Below, one piece after another: positions 1 to 5,525 of a DNA stretch of 5,832 bases. Below the pieces are notes generated by a model, which saw only the letters and a list, made by a program, of their open reading frames with translations, was not told the DNA's origin and searched no databases. A program made the translations under genes and the position numbers. Origin of the DNA: an uncultured Bacteroidales bacterium (GTDB lineage Bacteria > Bacteroidota > Bacteroidia > Bacteroidales > Marinilabiliaceae); NCBI GenBank assembly GCA_934725785.1, contig CAKVCS010000071.1, positions 1-5,832 of the forward strand. Direction: 5' to 3'. Every line of letters starts with the position of its first letter. The stretch's first letter is position 1.

Positions 1-258
1 GCTCTGGACGCCCTCGCGCGACATCTTGACGCCGCCGGCGAGCAAGAGCTGCACAGCCAGACGCAGATAATGATAATGCCAGGCTACAAGTTCAGGCTCG
101 TCGACGCGCTCATCACTAATTTCCATCAGCCCCACAGCACGCTCCTGCTGCTCATCGGAGCCTTCGTGGGCATGGATTGGAAGAAGATATACCGCCACGC
201 CCTCGACGGTGGCTACCGTTTCCTCAGCTATGGGGACTCTTCGCTGCTAATGCCGTAG
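1..258 (+). CDS. queA: QueA, S-adenosylmethionine:tRNA ribosyltransferase-isomerase, C-terminal 85 residues (5' end outside window)
   Basis: The reading frame is open from base 1 and ends at TAG 256-258, so only the last 85 residues are present. QueA transfers and isomerises the ribosyl part of S-adenosylmethionine onto preQ1-modified tRNA, giving epoxyqueuosine in the wobble position of tRNAs with GUN anticodons; it acts in the cytoplasm. The recognisable family signatures are TQIMIMPGYKF, then VDALITNFHQPHSTLLLL, and near the end YRFLSYGDSSLL, which normally closes QueA proteins. The protein ends where the family usually ends, so this terminus looks intact. An internal ATG at 70 is not the start, because conserved QueA sequence continues upstream of it in the same frame. 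The next gene begins 39 bases downstream with no visible terminator between them. Confidence 0.95.
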   Translation, partial: ALDALARHLDAAGEQELHSQTQIMIMPGYKFRLVDALITNFHQPHSTLLLLIGAFVGMDWKKIYRHALDGGYRFLSYGDSSLLMP

Positions 259-297
259 CGGTTGACAACACGTTTCAGCGATTTAAAATGTACAGAT

Positions 298-666
298 ATG
301 GGAAATTATGTCGACAACAACCTCTCGCGGGGTGAGCATGTGGCCTATGAGGCCCACTATCATTGGAGGATATGGGTCGAGCTGAAGAGCATCCTCTCGC
401 TCTTCATCCGACCTCTTATAATGACAAAGACCGACGAGTTCGTCATAACTAACAAGAGGGTCATAATGAAGACCGGGCTCATTTCGCGAAACGTGTTCGA
501 GATGACGCTATCGCACATTGAGTCAATCAATGTCGACCAGTCCATCCTTGGCAGGATTCTCGACTATGGCACCATCATCATCGTTGGCTCCGGCGGGACA
601 AGGGAGAGCTTCGCGAACATCGCCGCGCCTGTCAAATTCCGCAAGGCGTTCATGGATGCCATATAA
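298..666 (+). CDS. Small PH-domain (bPH_2 / YdbS-like) protein, function unknown
   Basis: This is a 122-residue protein. I start it at ATG 298 (MGNYVDNNLS). The frame stays open to a TTG at 262, but homologues I recognise begin near this Met-x-x-Tyr segment, and the extra 12 residues look unlike the family. Residues 12-23 (GEHVAYEAHYHW) and 45-60 (TDEFVITNKRVIMKTG), followed by LSHIESINVDQ at 71-81 and GTIIIVGSGGTRE at 91-103, match the bacterial pleckstrin-like fold found in YdbS/YdbT-type proteins. That fold packs around a hydrophobic N-terminal segment. Here the segment (about residues 25-42) is short and interrupted by E28, K30 and R38, so a true transmembrane helix is doubtful. No catalytic residues are evident, and the family role is not firmly known. 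It sits between queA and the trp leader; nothing in the sequence ties it to tryptophan synthesis. Confidence is high for a real gene, moderate for the start. Confidence 0.8.
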   Translation: MGNYVDNNLSRGEHVAYEAHYHWRIWVELKSILSLFIRPLIMTKTDEFVITNKRVIMKTGLISRNVFEMTLSHIESINVDQSILGRILDYGTIIIVGSGGTRESFANIAAPVKFRKAFMDAI

Positions 667-762
667 ATGGTATTTTTTCAGACAATGTGGATTTTTTTGT
701 CTTTCCTTATTGCATTTCTCACCACTTCTCGCCATATTCGCGTTGTCCAAAATGAACAACTG
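667..762 (+). promoter_or_regulatory. AT-rich upstream region of the trp leader; promoter expected here but not resolved
   Basis: This 96-base stretch between the PH-domain gene and the trp leader peptide is markedly T-rich (runs at 672-677 and 692-698) compared with the GC-rich genes around it, and it holds no gene. The trp transcript should start here. I do not see a clean Bacteroidota promoter (TTTG near -33 with TAnnTTTG near -7). The best weak candidate is TTGCAT at 710-715 with CATATT at 733-738, 17 bases apart, which would put the start site near 744. A TTTG at 696-699 has no properly spaced partner. There is also no hairpin that would end the upstream transcript, so read-through from queA and the PH gene is possible. 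Confidence 0.35.
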
Positions 763-822
763 ATGCTTAGTTTTAACAACATATGGTGGTGGCGCACGTC
801 TTACTTTCAGTCCCGGAGGTAA
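763..822 (+). CDS. trpL: trp operon leader peptide, 19 aa with three consecutive Trp codons
   Basis: An ATG at 763 opens a 19-codon frame, MLSFNNIWWWRTSYFQSRR, ending at TAA 820-822. Codons 8-10 (784-792) are TGG TGG TGG. Tryptophan is otherwise rare in this operon: I count 8 Trp in the 1,461 residues of TrpE, G, D, C and F together, and none in TrpD, so three in 19 is extreme. The peptide lies 121 bases upstream of trpE and is followed by an intrinsic terminator, the standard layout of a ribosome-mediated attenuator. Its predicted job is to sense charged tRNA-Trp by ribosome stalling; the peptide itself probably has no function after synthesis. The ATG overlaps the stop of a three-codon frame (ATG at 752, TGA 761-763), and there is no Shine-Dalgarno sequence, as usual in Bacteroidota. 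Homology cannot be judged at this length; the call rests on codon content and position. Confidence 0.88.
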   Translation: MLSFNNIWWWRTSYFQSRR

Positions 823-873
823 GCTCTCGCGTGTGTACCCAACACAAGATTAAGAGCCTTGTCGATACTCCGG
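813..873 (+). promoter_or_regulatory. Predicted antiterminator of the trp attenuator
   Basis: Two complementary blocks allow a long imperfect hairpin that excludes the terminator. CCGGAG at 813-818 pairs perfectly with CTCCGG at 868-873. GCTCT at 823-827 pairs with AGAGC at 853-857, extended by AA 821-822 with TT 859-860 across a bulged C858. The apical part holds a further small compatible stem, TGTGT 832-836 with ACACA 842-846. The pairing uses up most of the terminator's left arm and the first three bases of its right arm, so both structures cannot coexist. The 5' strand spans the leader stop codon (820-822): a ribosome stalled on Trp codons 784-792 should leave it free, whereas one at the stop should cover it. 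The pairing is read by eye; no folding energy was computed. Confidence 0.7.
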
Positions 874-891
874 CAAGGCTCTTTCTTTTTT
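852..891 (+). terminator. Intrinsic terminator (attenuator) in the trp leader
   Basis: AAGAGCCTTGTCG at 852-864 pairs with CGGCAAGGCTCTT at 871-883. This is a 13-bp stem with a single G-U pair (T862 with G873) and a six-base loop at 865-870. The T-rich tract TTTCTTTTTT at 882-891 follows directly. This is a textbook Rho-independent terminator. It lies 30 bases after the leader peptide stop and 51 bases before trpE, with a complete trp operon after it, so it must be conditional rather than the end of an upstream unit. Its left arm is shared with the predicted antiterminator. It should reduce trp expression when tryptophan is abundant. Confidence 0.92.
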
Positions 892-942
892 AAGGCCGGC
901 ATCGGCGACCATCCAAGTGTAAAATCAAATCTGACTGACGAT

Positions 943-2346
943 ATGCCAATCTTCAGCTATAAGACCGACATAACGACCCAGCTCGGGGACCTCGCCACCC
1001 CGGTGGGCCTCTATATGAAGCTCCGAGACCTCTACCCGCAGAGCATCCTTATGGAAAGCTCCGACTACCACTCGGCCTCAAACGCGCGCTCCTTCATTGG
1101 CGTGGACCCCATAGCCCGCGTCCAGGTGGCCCACGGCGTGGCGTCGTGCCAATATCCCGACAAGACGTCAACATCAAGGCCGCTCGCCGCCGGCTTCTCA
1201 TCGGCCGATGCCATCAACGGTTTCCTGCGATCTTTCTCTATCGAGGGCGAGGGGCATTGCGGGCTCTTCGGCTACACGTCGTTCAACGCCGTGAGCTACT
1301 TCGAGAACATCAAGATAAAGGACGAGGAGTTCCCGCAGCACGACGCGCCAGACATCCTTTACGTCCTCTTCAAGACCCTCATCGAGTTCGACCATTTCAA
1401 CAACCAGCTGCGCATCATTACGCTGCGTGCGGACGGCGAGGCCGAAGGGGTAGGCCGTAAGATTCACAACGCCTTGAGGCGCACTGATATACGGCCTTAC
1501 GAGTTCCATGCCGTAGGCCCGACGGCCAGCACGCTCACCGACGAGGAGCACAAGGCCAACATCAGGAAGGGCATCGAGCACTGCCTGCGAGGCGATGTCT
1601 TCCAAATCGTCCTCTCCAGGCGCTTCGTCCAGCGCTACGAGGGCGACGACTTCAAGCTCTACCGCACCCTGCGAAGCATCAACCCGTCGCCCTATCTTTT
1701 CTACATGGACTTTGGCGGCTTCCGCATATTCGGCTCGTCGCCCGAGACGCATTGCCGCATAGACATGAAGACCCGCAAGGCCTACATTGACCCCATTGCG
1801 GGTACCACCAAACGCACGGGAGACCCGGAGCAGGACGCCAAGAACGCGATCTACCTGCGCAACGACCCCAAGGAGAACGCGGAGCACGTCATGCTCGTCG
1901 ACCTCGCGCGCAACGATCTCAGCCGCAACTGCTCGGATGTGAAGGTCGACTTCTACAAAGACATGCAGTACTACAGCCACGTCATCCACCTCGTCAGCCG
2001 AGTCTCGGGCACGCTCCTGCCCGAGGCGGACCCCGTCAAGGCGTTCATCGACACGTTCCCGGCGGGCACCCTCTCCGGCGCCCCCAAGGTCCGAGCCATG
2101 CAGCTGATCAGCGAGATCGAGCCGCACAACCGCGGCGCCTACGGCGGCTGTGTCGGGAGCATCGGCTTCGACGGCTCGCTCAATCAGGCCATAACCATAC
2201 GCACGTTCGTCAGCCGATGCGGCGAGCTGTGGTTTCAGGCGGGCGGCGGCATCGTGGCCAAGAGCGACGAGGAGTACGAGCTGCAGGAGGTCAACAACAA
2301 GCTGGGCGCGCTCCGAAAGGCCATCCTCATGGCCGAGAAAATGTGA
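943..2346 (+). CDS. trpE: Anthranilate synthase component I, TrpE
   Basis: TrpE is the large subunit of anthranilate synthase, making anthranilate from chorismate with ammonia supplied by TrpG; it is the committed step of tryptophan synthesis. I start it at ATG 943 (MPIFSYKTDI), giving 467 residues, a normal length for this group. The frame is open further upstream to a TTG at 859, but that lies inside the attenuator terminator and cannot be the start. The N-terminal domain contains the tryptophan-binding LMESS motif (residues 36-40), so feedback inhibition is probably retained. The chorismate-binding domain follows: GDVFQ at 217, GSSPE 264-268, PIAGT 284-288, LVDLARND 318-325, HVIHLVS with the likely catalytic H349, GTLSGAPK 375-382, and GGGIVAKSD from 434. 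The gene ends in tandem stops, TGA then TAA. It is the first structural gene after the leader; trpG starts 47 bases later. Nothing appears broken. Confidence 0.97.
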   Translation: MPIFSYKTDITTQLGDLATPVGLYMKLRDLYPQSILMESSDYHSASNARSFIGVDPIARVQVAHGVASCQYPDKTSTSRPLAAGFSSADAINGFLRSFSIEGEGHCGLFGYTSFNAVSYFENIKIKDEEFPQHDAPDILYVLFKTLIEFDHFNNQLRIITLRADGEAEGVGRKIHNALRRTDIRPYEFHAVGPTASTLTDEEHKANIRKGIEHCLRGDVFQIVLSRRFVQRYEGDDFKLYRTLRSINPSPYLFYMDFGGFRIFGSSPETHCRIDMKTRKAYIDPIAGTTKRTGDPEQDAKNAIYLRNDPKENAEHVMLVDLARNDLSRNCSDVKVDFYKDMQYYSHVIHLVSRVSGTLLPEADPVKAFIDTFPAGTLSGAPKVRAMQLISEIEPHNRGAYGGCVGSIGFDGSLNQAITIRTFVSRCGELWFQAGGGIVAKSDEEYELQEVNNKLGALRKAILMAEKM

Positions 2347-2393
2347 TAACGCGTCCTCGCGACATACCTTTTCATCCTTAAACGACACTCTCT

Positions 2394-2966
2394 ATGAACT
2401 GCAACGTTGTAATAATAGACAATTACGACTCTTTCACATATAACCTCGCGCACCTGCTCAAGTCGCTGAGCGCCAAGGTGACCGTCGTCCGAAACGACCA
2501 GTTTGAGCTGGACGGGCTCGGACGCTATGACAAGATTGTCCTCTCGCCCGGCCCCGGGATCCCGAGCGAGGCGGGCCTGCTGCTCAGCGTCATAAGACAA
2601 TATGCGGCCTCCAAGCCCATGCTCGGTGTCTGCCTCGGCCATCAGGCCATTGGCGAGGCCTTCGGGGCCAGGCTGACAAACCTCAGCGACGTCTTTCACG
2701 GGGTCCAGAGCCCGATCAACGTCGTGGCGGACGACTATATTTTCAGCGGACTGCCCAAGGAGGGCCTGCCCGTGGGGAGGTATCACTCGTGGGTGGTGGA
2801 TCGGGGCGGCTTCCCTGATTGCCTCGAGGTGACTGCCGTCAGCCAGGAGGGGCAGGTGATGGCGCTCAGACACAGGTCGCTCGATGTCCACGGCATACAG
2901 TTCCACCCCGAGAGCGTACTCACCCCCGATGGAGCCGCCATTGTCGGCAACTGGCTCCGAAAGTGA
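2394..2966 (+). CDS. trpG: Anthranilate synthase component II, TrpG (glutamine amidotransferase)
   Basis: This 190-residue class I glutamine amidotransferase hydrolyses glutamine and passes ammonia to TrpE. It starts at ATG 2394 with MNCNVVIIDNYDSFTYNL, the usual opening of TrpG/PabA proteins. The oxyanion-hole loop SPGPGIP lies at 51-57. The nucleophile elbow MLGVCLGHQ has C80, and the triad is completed by H171 and E173 in GIQFHPES. HSWVV at 131-135 is also typical. It is a free-standing subunit, not fused to TrpE or TrpD as in some bacteria. In many organisms the same subunit also serves para-aminobenzoate synthesis; the sequence alone cannot settle that here, but its place directly after trpE makes tryptophan its main role. 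No Shine-Dalgarno sequence is visible before the start. Confidence 0.96.
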   Translation: MNCNVVIIDNYDSFTYNLAHLLKSLSAKVTVVRNDQFELDGLGRYDKIVLSPGPGIPSEAGLLLSVIRQYAASKPMLGVCLGHQAIGEAFGARLTNLSDVFHGVQSPINVVADDYIFSGLPKEGLPVGRYHSWVVDRGGFPDCLEVTAVSQEGQVMALRHRSLDVHGIQFHPESVLTPDGAAIVGNWLRK

Positions 2967-3025
2967 GTGGCGGCAGCCCATTTTAGCACACACAACCCAA
3001 AGAATCTAAGATATCAGACCGGCAT

Positions 3026-4021
3026 ATGAAAGAAATTCTACAGAGGCTCGTGGCAGGCGAGAGCCTGTCTTCGGAAGAGACCGAGCAAATACTTGTGAAC
3101 ATAACCCGCGAGGCCTACCCTCAGGAGCAGGTGACGGCGTTCATTATGGGCATTCAGATGCGAGGGATCTCGGTCGACGAGCTTCTCGGCCTCCGTTCGG
3201 GGGTCCTCAAGACGGGCGTCCCCGTCAATTTTGACGACTACAGGCCCATCGACATCGTCGGTACTGGCGGCGACGGCAAGAACACGTTCAACATATCCAC
3301 CTGCGCATGCTTCGTCGTGGCCGGCGCGGGCTACAAGGTCGCCAAGCATGGCAACTATGCCGCCACGTCCGTCAGCGGCGCGTCAAACGTCATAGAGGGC
3401 CACGGCGTCAAGTTCACCAACGACGAGGCTCTGCTGCGCCGCAGCATCGAGGAGTGCGGCATAGCGTATCTCCACGCGCCACTCTTCGCCAAGGCGCTCA
3501 AGTTTGTGGGGGGCATTCGCAAGGCTCTCCAGATTCCCACTTGCTTCAACCTCCTCGGCCCCATAGTCAACCCGTCCCGCCCGGCGTTCCAGGTGCTCGG
3601 CGTCGCCAACCTCAACCAGATGAGGCTCTACAACAACGTCTACCAGAAGATGGGTATCGGTTATTGCATTGTCAGCAGCCTCGACGGCTACGACGAGATC
3701 TCGCTCACAGGCGATTTCAAGGCCCAGACGAAGACTATGGAGAACATTTTCAGCCCCGGCGACCTCGGCTTCCAGACGGTCAAAGCGGAAGATATCTGCG
3801 GCGGCGGAACAAAAGAGGACGCCATCAAGATTTTCGACAGCGTGCTCAACGGCGCGGCCAAGCAGAGCCAGACCGACGTCGTGGTGGCCAACGCGGCCTT
3901 CGCCATCCACGCCATCGAGCCGCAAAAGTCCGTGGCGGACTGTGTGGCGATGGCGCGTGAGAGCATAGACAGCGGCAGCGCGCTCCGCACCTTGCGGAAA
4001 TTCGTTGAGCTGAACTCTTAG
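3026..4021 (+). CDS. trpD: Anthranilate phosphoribosyltransferase, TrpD
   Basis: TrpD joins anthranilate to phosphoribosyl pyrophosphate, giving phosphoribosylanthranilate. It has 331 residues, the normal size. The first 60 or so residues form the helical N-terminal domain. The catalytic domain has the PRPP-binding loop GTGGDGKNTFNIST (79-92), KHGN at 107-110 with SVSGASN following, NLLGPIVNP (175-183), and the metal-binding pair D223-E224 in GYDEIS. The classic KHGNR is replaced by KHGNY, and the loop after it reads AATSVSGASN; I recognise this as the common Bacteroidota form rather than a defect. The protein contains no tryptophan. The gap from trpG is 59 bases, the largest between structural genes here, and holds no convincing hairpin. 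trpC follows after 22 bases. Confidence 0.96.
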   Translation: MKEILQRLVAGESLSSEETEQILVNITREAYPQEQVTAFIMGIQMRGISVDELLGLRSGVLKTGVPVNFDDYRPIDIVGTGGDGKNTFNISTCACFVVAGAGYKVAKHGNYAATSVSGASNVIEGHGVKFTNDEALLRRSIEECGIAYLHAPLFAKALKFVGGIRKALQIPTCFNLLGPIVNPSRPAFQVLGVANLNQMRLYNNVYQKMGIGYCIVSSLDGYDEISLTGDFKAQTKTMENIFSPGDLGFQTVKAEDICGGGTKEDAIKIFDSVLNGAAKQSQTDVVVANAAFAIHAIEPQKSVADCVAMARESIDSGSALRTLRKFVELNS

Positions 4022-4043
4022 GGCGCGGGAGGCACAGGCGAAT

Positions 4044-4844
4044 ATGAATTACCTGGACAAAATTGTGGCCCGCAAGCGGGAGGTGGTCGACGAGGCCAAG
4101 AGCCGCATGCCCATAGCCGATGTCATGGCGCGCATCGCCGACTCCCCGGCCCCGCTCCCCTTCGCGCAAAGCGTAATGGGGCGCAACGGGATTATCGCCG
4201 AGTTTAAGCGCAAAAGCCCCTCCAAGGGGCTGATTCACAAGAGTGACATAGTACCCGCCGATGTCGTGCCGGCTTATTGCCGCGCCGGGGTGTCCGCCAT
4301 ATCGTGCCTTACGGACTCGGACTTCTTTGGCGGCAGCCTGGCCGACCTGAGTCAGGCCGTCGAGGCCGCGGGGCGGTTCGGAGTGCCTGTCTTGAGGAAA
4401 GAGTTCGTCATTGACGACTATCAGGTGTTCGAGGCCAGGGCATGGGGGGCGTCCGCCATCCTGCTCATCGCGGCCATACTCTCGCGAGACGACTGCCGCC
4501 GGCTCGCCCTCACGGCAAGCCAGCTCGGGATGGAGGTCCTGCTCGAGCTCCATGATGAAGACGAGGTAGGCTACGTCACCGAGGGCGTCACGGTCGCAGG
4601 AATAAACAATCGCGACTTGCGGACTTTCAATGTCGACCTCGAACACTCCATCCGAGTCTCGCATATGCTGCCCGAGGGGCTGCCACGAATATCCGAGAGC
4701 GGCATCAAGGGCGTCGACGACATGCGCCGACTGAGGATAGCCGGGTTCGACGGCTTCCTCATTGGCGAGTGCTTCATGAGGGAGGAAGACCCGGGGCTGG
4801 CATGCCAGAGGCTTTGCGACACCCTGTCAAGCTTAACCAAATAA
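4044..4844 (+). CDS. trpC: Indole-3-glycerol-phosphate synthase, TrpC
   Basis: TrpC decarboxylates and closes the ring of carboxyphenylaminodeoxyribulose phosphate to indole-3-glycerol phosphate. The 266-residue protein is a single (beta/alpha)8 barrel and is not fused to TrpF. The opening MNYLDKIVARKREVV is typical. Active-site motifs appear in order: IAEFKRKSPSKG (51-62, with E53 and K55), LTDSDFFGGS (89-98), VLRKEFVIDDYQV (116-128, with the likely catalytic K119), LLELHDEDE (166-174), GINNRDL (186-192, with N189) and SESGI (217-221), followed by the phosphate-binding FLIGE (238-242). All key residues are present. It begins 22 bases after trpD and its stop is only 10 bases before trpF. Confidence 0.97.
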   Translation: MNYLDKIVARKREVVDEAKSRMPIADVMARIADSPAPLPFAQSVMGRNGIIAEFKRKSPSKGLIHKSDIVPADVVPAYCRAGVSAISCLTDSDFFGGSLADLSQAVEAAGRFGVPVLRKEFVIDDYQVFEARAWGASAILLIAAILSRDDCRRLALTASQLGMEVLLELHDEDEVGYVTEGVTVAGINNRDLRTFNVDLEHSIRVSHMLPEGLPRISESGIKGVDDMRRLRIAGFDGFLIGECFMREEDPGLACQRLCDTLSSLTK

Positions 4845-4854
4845 GGACACACCA

Positions 4855-5478
4855 ATGAGCGTGAAAATCAAGATCTGCGGGATGAACAACATCGACAATA
4901 TCAGCAAGATATTGTTCCTCGAACCCGATTATCTCGGCTTCATCCTCTGGCCTAAGTCGCCACGCTGCGCCATCGGCAAACTCAACACGGACATGCTCTC
5001 CATCATCCCGCCAACGGTCAAGCGCGTGGGCGTCTTCGTCGACGCGAGCGAGACCGAGGTGAGGGACGCCATCGAGACCTACGGCCTTTCCGCGGTCCAG
5101 CTCCACGGACACGAGAAGCCGCGTTTCTGCGCGCAGGTGAAGGACCTGGGGGTGGAAGTATTCAAAGCGTTCCATATTGAGGACAGCCATGACTTCGACT
5201 CCGTGTGGGATTATACGGAGGTGGTGGACTATTACCTCTTCGACACCAAAACCCCGGCAATGGGGGGCTCCGGCTCCAGTTTCGACTGGCAGCTCATCCT
5301 GCGCCAGCCTCTCCGGACCCCATGGATACTCTCGGGCGGCATTAGTCTCGAGAACATTGAGGAGGCCGCGCAGAGCGGGGCCTCCATCGTCGACCTTAAC
5401 AGCCGCTTCGAGACCGAGCCTGGCATTAAGGACTACAACCTCCTCAGGCAGGCCGTCGAGAAGGTTAGGAATCTTTAG
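4855..5478 (+). CDS. trpF: Phosphoribosylanthranilate isomerase, TrpF
   Basis: TrpF performs the Amadori rearrangement of phosphoribosylanthranilate, the step between TrpD and TrpC. It has 207 residues, normal for a free-standing enzyme. KIKICGM near the N-terminus carries the general base C8. VQLHG is at 81-85, and FDTK at 129-132 carries the likely general acid D130. The phosphate-binding segments are GGSGSSFDW (137-145) and LSGGI (159-163), and the C-terminal DLNSRFETEPGIKD (180-193) is the form I associate with Bacteroidota. It contains four Trp residues, half of all those counted in TrpE to TrpF. The A-rich start context ACACCAATG has no Shine-Dalgarno sequence. Confidence 0.96.
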   Translation: MSVKIKICGMNNIDNISKILFLEPDYLGFILWPKSPRCAIGKLNTDMLSIIPPTVKRVGVFVDASETEVRDAIETYGLSAVQLHGHEKPRFCAQVKDLGVEVFKAFHIEDSHDFDSVWDYTEVVDYYLFDTKTPAMGGSGSSFDWQLILRQPLRTPWILSGGISLENIEEAAQSGASIVDLNSRFETEPGIKDYNLLRQAVEKVRNL

Positions 5479-5525
5479 GCGGCCATTTTTACCCGAATAA
5501 CAAAAAAAACAATAAGATACAGCCA

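Noticed and set aside
262..297. TTG start at 262 for the PH-domain protein
   Set aside because: It would add 12 residues unlike the family; ATG 298 gives the recognisable N-terminus.
518..763. 81-residue plus-strand frame overlapping the PH gene and the leader region
   Set aside because: Its first part is an out-of-frame reading of the PH-domain gene, and the rest crosses the T-rich intergenic DNA; low-complexity Ser/Ala/Arg content.
768..775. TAGTTTTA resembling a Bacteroidota -7 promoter element
   Set aside because: It lies inside the leader peptide frame, and a start from it would remove the ATG of the peptide; no TTTG at proper spacing upstream.
831..893. 20-codon frame from GTG 831 running through the terminator, preceded by GGAGG
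   Set aside because: Very short, and GGAGG is better explained as the antiterminator strand; no sign of coding constraint can be judged from one sequence.
859..942. Upstream extension of trpE to a TTG start at 859 (28 more residues)
   Set aside because: The extension begins inside the terminator stem and reads through its T-tract; the residues are not TrpE-like, and ATG 943 gives the usual N-terminus and length.
763..942. T-box riboswitch or TRAP-binding leader as the mode of regulation
   Set aside because: No T-box specifier architecture or conserved T-box sequence and no series of NAG triplets is visible; the Trp-codon peptide with overlapping hairpins explains the region better.
1198..2388. 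396-residue open frame on the minus strand opposite trpE
   Set aside because: It is a shadow of trpE produced by GC-rich third codon positions; the translation is low-complexity (rich in V, A, E, R, D and L) with no family motif, while TrpE itself is fully conserved.
3846..4664. 272-residue minus-strand frame across trpD and trpC
   Set aside because: It spans two well-conserved genes and their gap in antisense and has an Arg/Pro-rich end; no recognisable domain.
5479..5525. Possible terminator in the trpF-trpB gap because of T and A runs
   Set aside because: There is no stem before the T run at 5486-5490, and the A run at 5501-5508 is a typical A-rich start region; the genes are best read as one operon.
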